64,000 nucleotides of DNA from Litoditis marina (Eukaryota; Nematoda; Chromadorea; Rhabditida; Rhabditidae): contig OZ038438.1 in the NCBI GenBank assembly GCA_964036275.1, positions 15,173,720 through 15,237,719 on the forward strand, written 5' to 3'. Below are positions 46,501 through 59,816 of this stretch, piece after piece. The notes under the pieces are model-generated. The model was not told the origin of the DNA. It made no database searches and was given only the letters and a program-made list of their open reading frames with translations. Position numbers and translations under genes: made by a program. How positions within the stretch are numbered: position 1 is the first letter of the stretch; each line of letters begins with the position of its first letter.

Positions 46501-49500
46501 ATTTCTAGTCAAAGTCAAAAATGGAAACAGTTTGAATTTTACTTTGAATTATAATTGCATTACCACAGTTTGATATAAAGTTGGACAAACCTTATCGTAA
46601 TCTTGAGTGAGCGTAACATAGAAAGGGAAATACACTTGTGAAATATTGATGTACAGACGAGCCAACATATACAAAAATGCAATCTGTAATGTGAATTATT
46701 ATGATTCTTGAAATGAACATCACACTGAAGTGAACAATCTCTTCAATCTTCAGGGGTAATCGTATGTATATGGTCACTGTTAAATTGTATCAGCAGCTCC
46801 TCAAAGCGGTACTGAGGTCTAAATGGGTTGACCAATTTCCTAGCATGGTTGTTCGTTTACGTTTTAGGATCAGATCAATTGTGAACTTTAATCGCTTTAT
46901 CAGATACTTGAAAAGTATAGCCATCCAATGAGATATAATGAAGTAAAGTTGAAGCCTCCGCGGGAAAATACCTGATAAAACTGCATGAATCCGAACCAGC
47001 TAGTCCAGTGCATTCGTGCCAGTTCACTAGCGTCAGACGAGAATGAGTTGAGACGGCTGAAAGCACAAAATGTAGACCAAACATGGATATGGGGGCGTAC
47101 GGGACAAGAGAAGTAAGAACATGACGAGACCACACGCCAGCAAGGTTCGACTATCGGACCAAAAAGATTCCGTTTTTATATTCAAACACGTGACAATAAA
47201 TGATTTTGCATCAAAAACGGACAATTTTTGTTTCGTTTTCGACGAAAAGGTAGTTGTTGACCGTTTTTTGATTTATTTTGACTTTTCGGACAACTTTACT
47301 GGAGTATGGCAGAGACAAAAATCTCTGCAAAGCTATAATAGATTGCAACAATATGACGTGAATGAATAAATCTTGAAATGTTGCTGTACCGAGCCAAGAG
47401 AGAGAGAGAGAGAGAGAGAGAAATTGGTGATACCGCTCGGGCAAAGATCATAAAACAATCAAGAATATTGATTTTCTGTAGAGGCAATGCGTAATCATCA
47501 TTCCATTATGTCCGAAACTGAACAAAAAAAAGAAATGTACAGCAAGTTGGAATAGGAAACATACCTCATTCGTCGACCATGCTCTGGTTCTCTTGTTGTT
47601 CCATAAAAGATGAAGGACACGAAGATTCCACCGACAACTACCATGACACCGGCTGTCTGAGCGAGAGCGATAAAGCACAAACCAAAACAAAAAAGTTCAT
47701 AAGGGGATATATTTATCAAACTTTTCACAAAAACCAGTCTGACGACTCGTCATAAAAGTTGCGTTCTTAGAACAAAAAACCAACCCTGAAATTGTCCAGA
47801 TCCCACGGTCCAATGGTTTTATGACCGGTGTTTTCTGCCAGAAACCAAGCTAATACTACGAAAACTGCCAAATTGGCCATCACGGTGAAAGCATATCTAA
47901 ATATATTTATGAGTTGACACGAAAATACTCCCGTGATATTCAGAGATAACACGTAGTGAATCTAACTTTTCGTGCGCCTAAACGCTGTAAACAGAATAAA
48001 AACTACTAAGACGTATCATTGCCGGGACATTAGGAAAGAAAAGGCATTGCCAGTGAAGGTACTGAATGTACATCAACGTTTAAAGGTCGAGAACAAATAC
48101 CTGAGAGAATTCATGGTAGTCCGACTACTTTCCACTGATGATAGTTCGGGTATCAGAGCGAGGTGAGATATCTGAGAAATAAGAATAAAAAAGTCTGGCC
48201 TTCCTGTGAAGGGCACCCGGTTTCGATGGAAACAAGTCGCATTCCTTCATTTTTCGTTATTTTTCATGAAAATAACTAAATTCTGTCCAATTAAATAACT
48301 GAGAATTTGGGAAATCGTTTGCTATATTTTCTGCTTTACGGACATACACCTTGTAACTACTATAGTCTACGACTCTATACCCAACATTTTCTGTAATCTT
48401 TTCCGGGTTTGAAATAGGAGAAGTTTCCCATCAATTTAGAAACTTCTGCTGGTCAACTCAACGTCAAGCGTCAACTGGTGAAATTTTTCACATTATATTC
48501 AATATTATAATGCAATAAAGACGTACCTGCACAGCAGCCCATCCGAATTGAAATAGAACAATGAATGGTATAAACCAGACAACTTTAGACCATTCAGAAG
48601 ATGACGCTTCGCACACAAAACAACGATTGAAAATGAAGGGAAACGAGAGAGATACACAAATAGTTCCTGAAAAACTGTTATCAAAGAAAGAGTAACCAAC
48701 AGAAACACCAAACCAAGTAGTTTGACAGCCAAATATTAAAATCACGTGCCATTAAATAAGTTGTGTTCTTGTCAAATAATAGTTTGAACGTAATTGTGCC
48801 TCCTCCAATCATAGATTATAAAGTCGAGTGCTTCAGTGAAAGAGACCAAAAGAAACTATCATTCGATGAATAATGCGTGAAATATGAACAAAATCATGTA
48901 AATGTCCTGAATATGGATAATTTATAAAAACAAACCAATCATGTGCCAAGATATTCTTCGACCGATTCTTTCGAAGCAACTTGGAAGTACACTTGAATCA
49001 CTGGCAATGCCGACCAGTGGAGTGGATACCGCATCTGTGACCTTAAAGCGTTACAATCCAAATTTTAGAACACTATACAGTTTGCTACTGTGTAAGTTTC
49101 GACTATGCAGGGATAATCTCAAAGTGAGGTAAACCATACTCAAAACAAAAAAAACACACCAGTAAACTACGCATATGTAAAATTTAAGCACAGTTATATA
49201 CAATTCACAAGCAAAAAGTTTTGAAGAACAACCAAACCACTTGTTTGGTTGTTCTTCAAAACTTTTAAAAAAAAGTTGCCTTTTTAATGAATAAGTTATT
49301 TGTTACTAAACCGTAAAATCATTGAAAAGGCTCACCTGGCCTATCAGCATGAGGAGTCCTGCATGTGCACTGCGGAATTTTAGAACCTTCTCCAAGTAAA
49401 TCATCAAATAGGTAAACCACATACTAGCACACAGATCGTTGTAGAAATGACCAACGCCTGTAATACAAATATCACGTTTCTAAAACAATATTCAATATAG

Positions 49501-50070
49501 TATTTTTTGGACATTTTACCTGATCCCGAAACTGAAACATATCATTGTCGTGGTGCTCATACGATATATAATAATATAATGAGGAACATTAATATTGAAT
49601 ACATCACCCACCATAACCAAACTTTTGAATCCATGATATGTCGTGCTCACGTACGCGTCGAGGAGTTGGAACCTTAAAAACGCATAGATACAAGTAGCGA
49701 CACCAACTCAATACAAATCGAACAACGGGTCTCCTTTGGAAGAACAAACCTTACTGGTGTGACTGTCGAATTAGCTTGGTACGACCACACAACAATAAGA
49801 TGTGACTATACTTCAGACTCAGATCAGAACTGAACTAGTTTTTGAACGTGAATACCGAAAAGTACATAACAAAAAAATCGTAACCTGACCTAGTTACCGA
49901 CTAAGTTAACCTTAATTTTAGTATGAGTACGACTTACAGAGCAATATCTAATTAATGATTTTGTCCATAATCAGGAATACTGAGAGAGAAGGCTTGTGTA
50001 TATGTTAACTCACCAGTTCATCTTCGTCTCCCCGCACAGGTACAACTTCTGTTCCAGAAGGAACTGACAT
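43587..50070 (-). CDS. MFSD12-type major facilitator transporter
   Basis: Twelve-helix carrier; human MFSD12 imports cyst(e)ine into lysosomes and melanosomes. Sixteen exons in transcript order: 50070-50014, 49672-49612, 49457-49336, 49041-48936, 48666-48527, 48171-48101, 47896-47785, 47656-47565, 47056-46972, 46683-46591, 46332-46234, 46028-45954, 45531-45439, 45068-44971, 44625-44480, 43645-43587. The total is 1,509 nt, 502 aa. Family-specific stretches are [20 protein letters not shown] near the start, [38 protein letters not shown] (spanning an intron), [13 protein letters not shown] and [18 protein letters not shown]. These are MFSD12 hallmarks rather than generic facilitator motifs. The cytosolic N-terminus (about 35 aa) and a short acidic tail are less conserved. 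The transported substrate in nematodes is inferred only. Confidence 0.93.
44729..44745 (+). mobile_element. Solo end of the CATACACCAG-family MITE
   Basis: CATACACCAGTAAGGTTCG matches the terminal repeat of the element at 45111-45280, but no partner end is found nearby. Located in the penultimate coding intron of the MFSD12-like gene. Confidence 0.45.
45111..45280 (+). mobile_element. 170-bp MITE with 8-bp target-site duplication
   Basis: The left end CATACACCAGCAAGGTTGTC and the right end GACCTTACTGGTGTATG are inverted repeats. The element is flanked on both sides by TTTAGACT (45103-45110 and 45281-45288), a perfect 8-base duplication, as produced by hAT-type transposases. The interior has reiterated GAAAACGGA.TACTTTT phrases. 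It lies in intron 13 of the MFSD12-like gene. Confidence 0.85.
47131..47308 (+). mobile_element. Second CATACACCAG-family MITE
   Basis: The left end CACACGCCAGCAAGGTTCGA and the right end CTTTACTGGAGTATG form the same terminal repeats with a few changes. The 8-base flanks GACGAGAC and GCAGAGAC agree at six of eight positions, consistent with an aged duplication. In intron 8 of the MFSD12-like gene. Confidence 0.65.
47397..47422 (+). repeat. (GA)n microsatellite
   Basis: About 13 consecutive AG/GA dinucleotides in intron 8 of the MFSD12-like gene. Confidence 0.9.
49214..49266 (+). other. Perfect 24-bp hairpin with 5-nt loop
   Basis: The arm 49214-49237 (AAAAGTTTTGAAGAACAACC...) is the exact inverse of 49243-49266; the loop is CACTT. 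It lies in intron 3 of the MFSD12-like gene, between exons at 49457-49336 and 49041-48936. There are no flanking duplications that I can see. Confidence 0.85.
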
Positions 50071-52409
50071 CACGCGGGACAGACACAAACCACTCCAGGA
50101 ACTGAACAGAGAGAGGTGAACGATAACACAAGCAACGAGCAGAATACAGAAATATCATTTTAGAGAACAACGTGAAAGTGCATAGAAAAGTTCCCGTTAG
50201 CATCTACAATACGACGCATCCTTTAACTCGATGAAGAGTAGTGAGATCTTAAAATGAACTTCAGGAAAACATTTAAATGACTCATTAGAGCATTGTCGAC
50301 CACTATGATACTGAATAAAGATTATGAAACGGTTTTTTGATCTCTTAACAGGTGAACAACATGTAATTGAGAAAGGAAAATCAATTATACCTTATATACT
50401 CGAGTACTCTCCGCCTTGTGATAAATAGGTCAAAACACGTTCACTTCATTGAAGTGATAGTTGAATTGATACTTATTCCAAAACATAGTTAGGAGTCGAG
50501 TTTCATTAATTAATCAAATAAATAACTATTTAAATATTAATAATGTAAATATGGTAAAAAACCTAAAGGACTACAAACAGTAACCAAGATGTTCGCATTG
50601 TAGCGCTTTTCCCACTTTGTGGAATACAGTAGTATTCTTTCAAAAGTAGGCAGCTGGAACTGTTCAAGATCCATGATTTCGGAACATTAATCTCCAAAGA
50701 ACATTATTTTCAGCCATAATTGAGGTGAATTCTATATGTAACCGGGTTTTTTGGTAACCTAACCGGTTTTTGGTAACCCTTTTTTCACGTAACCGGTCGG
50801 TAACCGAAAATGAAAAAGCGGTTATCTGTTTTTCCAATGCGAATTGTGATTTTTACCTTTAATTTGTACGGTAACCGGATTTTAGTTTTAGGTTACCTAC
50901 CGGTTACCTGTGAGGTAACCGAAAAAAGGGTTACTAAAAACCGGTTAGGTTACCAAATAACGTGGTTACAGAATTGGCCCACAATTGAAGATGCTGATCT
51001 CAGGAATGTTTTTCATAGTCAACGAATTAAACTAATTTGATGTCGAAAAGGATGTTATGGGTTTATTGGCGAATTTTTCTGCGTTTTTCGTTAACCGCGC
51101 TAATTAACCAAGTTTGCTTTCAAATATGAAATCTTCGTGCTAGTCCACCTTTAACACTTTTGTTAACCACTTGGTGACCGCCAATTTCACCCAAAAGACG
51201 TTGAAAAAAAGTTACTAAAGGGTTAATAGTTAAATGGTTAAATGGTCAACTGTAACCCGGTTAACTGGTAAATAACTGGCAGGGTTACGAACTTCGCGGT
51301 AAAAAAAACTTATGGAATTTGCCGGGTTCATTCTCTATAAACGATCCCATACAACTCTAATATCAAAATAAAGAATAATCACCAAAGTGTGAGTGAAAAT
51401 CAAACGTTTGTGATGGTGATGTCCGCGCTACCCACCCTAGTTTATACAATCGATTACAGGGTAAACAATGCATGTTTCACGTCTGACGTTGATCACGACT
51501 TTATTTCCTTCATAAAAAAATACCCATAGCGATATTATTGTGGAATCACTTGACCATTATAGATAATATGGCGTCATTTCCATCTACCCAATAACGTTTA
51601 TTTCTTATCTTTTTGCCTATCGATCTGGTACACAAACTGACTTGTCTTGAATGTTAACTTTGTTCAATCTTCTATCATCACTGAGAATTGGAATTCGGAG
51701 AGTATTTACAACATAATTTTACAAATGTTACATGACGGATTGGTTCATGAACTTGATTTTTGCGGTCTAGTGTGAAAAATGTAATAGTTTTCTTCGTTAA
51801 ACGTTTCGTAGAGAAGTATAATCTTTCCCGAAATTTCGCAAGGAGCAAACTTACAAAGCTCTCGTGGTCATAAAACAAAAAACACAAGACTGACTGAAAC
51901 TGTACACTTTGTCTTGTTCTGTTGTGTTCAAGCAGATGTGTTCAAAATCTTTGAGCAAATCAAACTGCAACTCAGTTATCGTCACCCATTTACACGTTGA
52001 TATTGATAATGTAAATTTATGTATTGTATAGAGTGTTACATTATCTGATTCATATATGCAAAGAAGACATTGCGCAGTACAACGAAAAGACAAGGGTTCT
52101 AACTACAATTCACAGGAGATCTCGTTTAGCATGCACTGTATTATCCTGCTCTTTACTGAGCGAATGCAACTGATTGACCCTAAAATGAAAAACGGATGAA
52201 CTAGGCCGTAAAAAATTCCATCATTTTATTTATAATACATTTTTAACGTGAAATGTGTGTTTTTGTCGGTGACTAACACAAAAACATGTTTCAGTTAATA
52301 TCGAAAATGTGAGTCACAGTTTCTTCTCTCTATTTGTTACAAAAAGAATACATTCTTCAGCAGAAAAGACCTTCATTGACGATCGTGGTATATTGGGAAA
52401 GGCAGAGGG
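50071..52409. other. Divergent intergenic region between MFSD12-like and NHR genes
   Basis: About 2.3 kb containing presumptive promoters of both flanking genes and a palindromic GGTTACC-rich element (50727-50978). A probable spliced-leader acceptor ACATTCTTCAG lies about 50 bases before the receptor start codon. No gene is supported. Confidence 0.6.
50727..50978 (+). mobile_element. Palindromic GGTTACC-rich foldback element
   Basis: The left arm (GTAACCGGGTTTTTTGGTAA, CCTAACCGGTTTTTGGTAAC, CCTTTTTT) is repeated in reverse complement by the right arm ending ACCGGTTAGGTTACC, AAATAACGTGGTTAC. The motif GGTTACC/GGTAACC occurs many times within. The outer bases GAATTC and AGAATTGG may be remnants of a target site. 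Further TAACC-like repeats appear near 51115-51290 without a clear partner. Confidence 0.7.
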
Positions 52410-55400
52410 ATGACACACTGTCTAATCTGTGAGGTGTCTGCTAATGGGTTGCATTTTGGAGTAGCCTGTTGTCGAGCATGCGCAGCCTTCTTCAGAAGAA
52501 CCAAGCAGTTGTCACTCAAGTACAAATGTCGTTTTGATGGAAAATGTGATGTCACACACAGTTAGTTGCGGTCCCAATGGTTTCAAAGAGAATTTGCCCA
52601 ATAGAGTTAGTGGAACTCGCCAGAATTTGTGTATCAAAATATATATGTGAAGTGTTTTAAATTACATGACTATCAATTATTAGTTATTTATTGTTTTAGT
52701 GAAATATTAATGCGTGAAACATCAAAATGCAGAAACTTGCAATGATAAACTGCATAGTCACTGTTGTTTTCTAGTTTTCACATAACCATTCCAGGTTAAT
52801 AGAACATTTGTGTTTGCAGTTTTGCATAGAGGTAGAGAAATTAATAAAACCTCTTTTCAGATAACCGTTACTCCTGTAGACATTGTCGATACAACAAGTG
52901 TATCGCCAAAGGAATGAATAGAAGTGGTGGGTTGACAAGAAATGACAGACATACATCATACGAAACTCACTTTTCGAGAACTAACCGTGGGAATAATCGG
53001 AATAATCGAACATTTGTTGCACATATTACATCCTCATGAGTTTTCTGACACCTCTCCTCTGACATATGCGAGCTCTGGGATTATCATAATTGTATGCCCT
53101 TTTTGAAATATGTCAATGTCGAACTATCATTGAACGATTGCCGACGAACCTAAAATTTAGATAAACACTGAAAATAACAAAAGTGAAATGTTTTTCAGGA
53201 GCCTACAGCTCACATGCCACGAACCATATAGCTCCAGATGAAAACGACATCGATAAAGCCGTACTACCAGAGGTATATATTCCGGCTCTTCTCTTTATGT
53301 ATATTTTATGTACTATGCATTTTATGTATATATGTGTTGTTCACCTCGTTTGTAATTACTTCCTTCTCCAAAACGTGTTCTATATTTGCTGCAGAGCGTT
53401 TTGCATTTTTCTTGTATCCTATGATTTTTATACATTTCACTTCAGAGCTTCGCCGAACAGTCAACGTCAATGACTTTCGATCAGGCTGCAGCTTCTAGCT
53501 CCTCAGACAGAAAACAGGAAAAAGAAAAACAAACTGGATCCGACCAAGAGTTTCATTCCAATATTCAAGTCTACATCAAAGCGAGGCTAGACGTACTGTT
53601 TCAGCAGGTAGACATTGGAAACCACGCCAGGTTTAATTTGCGCAACTACGATGTATAACGACCATTTTTGAACATTGCTTTATTACTTCAATCAAAAATG
53701 GAAGATTCACTGACTCGAAACGTAAACAGATCACCATTCCACTTGAACCCGTTTGCTCTATCGTGAACAACTAAGCATCTTCGAATCTTTCTCTTGGTAA
53801 TGTTGAGAATATCGTGAGCTGCTTAAAGGTATGAACTTTCATCTCAAAACAGAACAAATGACTTCTTTAATTTTTCAAAAATTACCTGCATTGCTCATTA
53901 TAGAGATACGGTCCCTTTAAATACATGCATTAATCTCAGCTGAGACGAGAAGAAGGGATAACAATGAAATGTTATCTCGGAGGTTACTTTCCTGCACGTC
54001 ACTGTATCTAATTTGTAACTCATCATGATGATAACCATTTTCAGCCGGCGAAATCCCACTACTTTCCCTATTCTATACCGTTGAGTCTCTGCCAGCAAGC
54101 CATGGTAGCCTATACAAATCACACTGCGATGTGGCCGGATTGCACACCTTCCAGAGTTAGTTTTACCATCGCTAAGACCCAGCAAGCAAACCTTTTGAAC
54201 GAGTAAACATTGGACAAGTGTCTGCTAGAGACACTCTCAATGTTCCAGTGCCCAACTCACAATTGGGTAGTACAAAAGTAGCGACACGGCGACTAAGAAA
54301 AATATTATAATTTTGCAGGTGAGGGAGATGAGCGTTTTGGATATGAGTGTATTCATAAAAATGCACTACCTGGAAGTGGAATATGTTGCCCAGTTTTGCA
54401 TGTCTATTCAACCATTTGTGCAACTACCTTCCGAACAAAAGGTTTGTTAGTGAAAAAAATTTTTTTTCTGTGATTTCAAAGCATGAGATGTCGTGCTTCA
54501 TAGGAAACAATGTCAGCATCCCGCGTTTGAGAAAGATGATTATTTTCCATCCGTCAGGAATGTTGCGATAATCCTAGTCGTCAAGCTGCCACTTATCTGG
54601 AGGGACAGCAAATTTTCTCTGGGATTTTTTACTTTGAAAATTTTTTGTTACGTTTTTGAACGCCAAGTTATCATCTTGCTAGAAACGACAGGCTTCTCGG
54701 AAAAACTGAAATGCAAACCGATGTGTTTCAGCAGTCTGGGTTACATCAGTCTTACAGAACAATTCATACAGTTGATCACCAAATCTGGGTAGTAGAGTAA
54801 TGGCATAACTCACACTCAAATAACATCAGAACCAAACGACGACCACAGCACAACCGACTAGGAAAACAGTTCGCCCAGAATTCCCCGGAACGAGCCCTAT
54901 ACATACCATCATTTTCAGTGGCTAGTGTTCAAACACTTCTGGCCGCGTTTTATCGAACTGGACCGAACTTTCGTGACCTGTAAAATATTGGGAACGAACA
55001 CTGCCGATGAGCGTGTGGTGTGTCATGACGGGACGGTGATCGCCCTGTCATGTCACGTCAGCCGGCTGGAAGACATAAGTGATGTGGATGTTCACGAGAT
55101 AAAGAGGTAAAAACTATATATCACGAAGCAAAGATGTTGGTTTTCCTGAGTGAAAAAATTGTTTATTCTCGATGTAGTAAGTGGACGTTTTTTTATTTCC
55201 TCATGAGAAGTTTATGAATTTGGTTCAAGCGTATTTCAAACTGAGAAGATGAAAAAAATATTTGTTCTTGTTTAGGATAATGCAGGGTACGCAAGACGTT
55301 TTCAAGAGTCTTTTCACAATACCGTTCAAGAAGTACAACCCGGACGAGTTTGAGCTGATGTACATGATCATGAGCACGATGTGGAATATTCGTGGTAAGC

Positions 55401-56181
55401 TTTTGTTATTACTTAACGGTGTCCGAACCGCCTTTCAAAGAAAAGCCTGCATGTGTGAAACTTTCAATCACTGACCCTCCTGCCAGTCTCAAAACAGATA
55501 ACCTCCAAACAAAGATGGGTGAATAATATATGTTTTACACTTCCAAAATTAAAATTTCAAAATTTGCCTTTGCTGCAATGCTCTCTCAAGCTCTCTCGAC
55601 ATTGTGGTCAAACGAATGAACTAATAAGCATCACGGTAGCTACATAATAACAATTACTGCTCTCTCATAGTTTATCATCTTTGTTTCGCAGATCTCGAGG
55701 GAGCTACACCGGAAACGAGAAGCGTTTCGGAGCATGTTCGCAGCCGACTTTCGGAAGATCTGTACAATTATTACACGTTCGAGCTGAATCGACCAAACTA
55801 TGCGGAAAGAATATACAAACTGAGCCATTTAGTGACAGCTTTAGATGTGGGTTTTTACTACTTCTTACCGTGAAATAGGTATAATATACTATTAGTTTTC
55901 ATAAGTTTTCGCTGTGAGTTTTCGGGTCATACAAACCAAGATGTGAACGAGGATTTGACTGGTCCGCGATTATGAGTTACTTTTACTTGTGAACTTGCAT
56001 AAAAAGTCAAAATCCAACAAAAACACAATGGATTAGTTAAATTGGTTTCGAAACATTGTGTTGGTCATATTTACAAAATAACAATTTTCAGAGAATAAAT
56101 GAACGAAGACGAGAAGATGGTCATCTTTCTAGAACATTCAACATCTTCAAGCACGATATTTTCTTGGAAGGTCTCAGATGA
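52410..56181 (+). CDS. Nuclear hormone receptor (worm-type)
   Basis: Ligand-regulated zinc-finger transcription factor acting in the nucleus. Ten exons: 52410-52560, 52861-52926, 53199-53272, 53446-53607, 54045-54155, 54319-54441, 54919-55106, 55276-55394, 55692-55846, 56092-56181. The total is 1,239 nt, 412 aa. All eight zinc-binding cysteines are present: C4, C7, C21, C24 and C40, C46, C56, C59. The P-box CRACAAFFRR marks the expanded nematode-specific (HNF4-derived) receptors. A Ser/Lys/Glu-rich hinge (about 80-150) leads to a ligand-binding domain with helical stretches such as MSVLDMSVFIKMHYLEVEYV and the AF-2 region near the C-terminus (FNIFKHDIFLEGLR). The protein begins only three residues before the first cysteine. 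An in-frame stop lies upstream, so this start is favoured. The specific nhr number cannot be assigned. Confidence 0.93.
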
Positions 56182-58022
56182 CGAAATTTGACAATTGACA
56201 TTCACGAATTATATGGGAAAAATACTCTATGAATAAAAGATTATAATTTGTTCACCTACTGATTGGTTTTCCTACTAATTGGAGAGATTACTTGAGGATA
56301 AAGGTGTATTCTCACCGAAAATTTCCCTCATATTTGGAAAAAAAAGAGAACAGGACACAAGCAAGTTCAAATGCATTGAGAACCTATTCAAAGAAGTTGA
56401 TTCAGCTCAGAACATGTACTTTCATATTGGAAAAAAAAACTTCCTTCAGTTCAAAAACATATGTTTTATATGTATACATACTAAATCAGTCTGTGGTGTG
56501 TGAAAACAATGTGAAAACGGCTGTTCTTCTCGACCTGGTTTTTCAGCAGCACTTTTTCGCTCCTCTAGTACTACCATATGGCCTGCTATTGGTCGGAGCA
56601 CCAATTGACTCCGCCCCCTTGATGGATAACTCAATCAGTGTCACCAACTTTTGTGTTGTTCAAGCGATTGATTGATTAGATCCCCCTTGTTCTTATTCTC
56701 AGTCAATTAAGACTTCACACTCTCGAAAAGTGTTAGTCAACACATTTTTGAGAAGCTTGTTACTACTCGCATAGGTATATATCTGCTCATGACCGTTCAC
56801 GGATTTCTCTCGTCGAACACCTAACCATCGAAAACTAACTTGAACTATCTAGGCTGTCACCGTACATGTTCGTATCCTATTGGTCAAATGTTGCTCTTGA
56901 GTCCTTATGGGTATCTGTGCCACTGAAGTAGTTCGTATCGGAATCGAAATGAGTAACACAACGACATTTCACACATTTTCCGCAACGATTTGGAGATGTT
57001 CTTTGCTTGGAGCCTACTTTGAGCACAACCTGTTCAGTTTACGATAAAACCTATGTTTTCTTCGATTTGTTATGCGGATTCACGCAAGGCATTTTGCACA
57101 CGGAAAATTGTTGGGACGAAGATTAAGCCTCGCACGTCAACGTTCTACCTTTCTGCAAGTAGTTCGTTCCCACTGGATGTTTCCTACTAGATCAGTGGGA
57201 GGGTGCTATTTCTCGTTGGAAACATATAGCAGACCAGCTCATTTGGAAAACATTAAGTTAAAACTTGTAGGAAAATGTTTTCCCCTGAATAATCATGCGG
57301 CATTTTAGTGCCAGCAGTTGTGAAATGAGAACTTCCAGTGAACGCTGTGGGAACTGCGTCGAAAGAGTTAAAATTGAGACACTTTTAGTAATCTGAAGTG
57401 CAAATGTGCATTTCAATGTACTTTTATGTATACTGTTTACCACAAGGCAGCTAAAAGCAGATGAGTAGTCCACAAGAAGCTCTAATCAGTGTTTGTGTCT
57501 CCCCTCATTTTAGAGTTATTTATCCGTTGGCGACCTTTCTACCAAGACTGTTCTTCGTAAACTATATAGTCTTTCCCAGTTTGCGGAGTTATGGCTGTTT
57601 TTCTGTAGATATTGTTAATGACAACCACAGAAACGTGTGTGTGTGTGTGTAAGTTGGTATGCCATTCGGGAGAAAATCTTTTTTAAAGTATCCAAAAAAA
57701 TCATTTACCGTGCAACTGTCTCTCTAGTATTGAATACAATCTGTTCTCAACTGCTTTCCTGCCTTTTCTAAAATTTCAGTGATAAAATCACATAACTCAC
57801 ATCCGATCTTTCATTTCAAGTTGAAGATTTTGTTTCTCTGTTGTTCATACATGGTGCGTTTTATTCTTGCTCTATCCCGCTGTATTCGTATTTTCCACTC
57901 GTTGCTTGCTTGTCAAATATCGTAACTTGTGATATCGATCGGGACCGAACTACAACGAAAATTTGGCCACTTTGTATACTATGTTTGCAAACAATAAATA
58001 TCATGAAAACTTCCAGATCTCA
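56182..58022. other. Intergenic region between NHR and ceh-1
   Basis: About 1.8 kb. It contains a (GT)n microsatellite at 57637-57652 and one dispersed repeat copy (57858-57985). A 127-codon frame at 56292-56675 lacks recognisable features and overlaps AT-rich sequence. Presumably includes ceh-1 regulatory DNA. Confidence 0.5.
57858..57985 (+). repeat. Dispersed CGCTGTGTTTGTAGTTT-family repeat upstream of ceh-1
   Basis: GCTCTATCCCGCTGTATTCGTATTTTCC at the left and ACCGAACTACAACGAAAATTTGGCC at the right, a full-length copy only about 40 bases before the ceh-1 start codon. Confidence 0.5.

Positions 58023-59816
<1,794 letters not shown>

Noticed and set aside
56292..56675. 127-codon plus-strand frame between NHR and ceh-1
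   Set aside because: No family features, no convincing splice or leader context, AT-rich Lys/Ser/Phe composition; likely chance.
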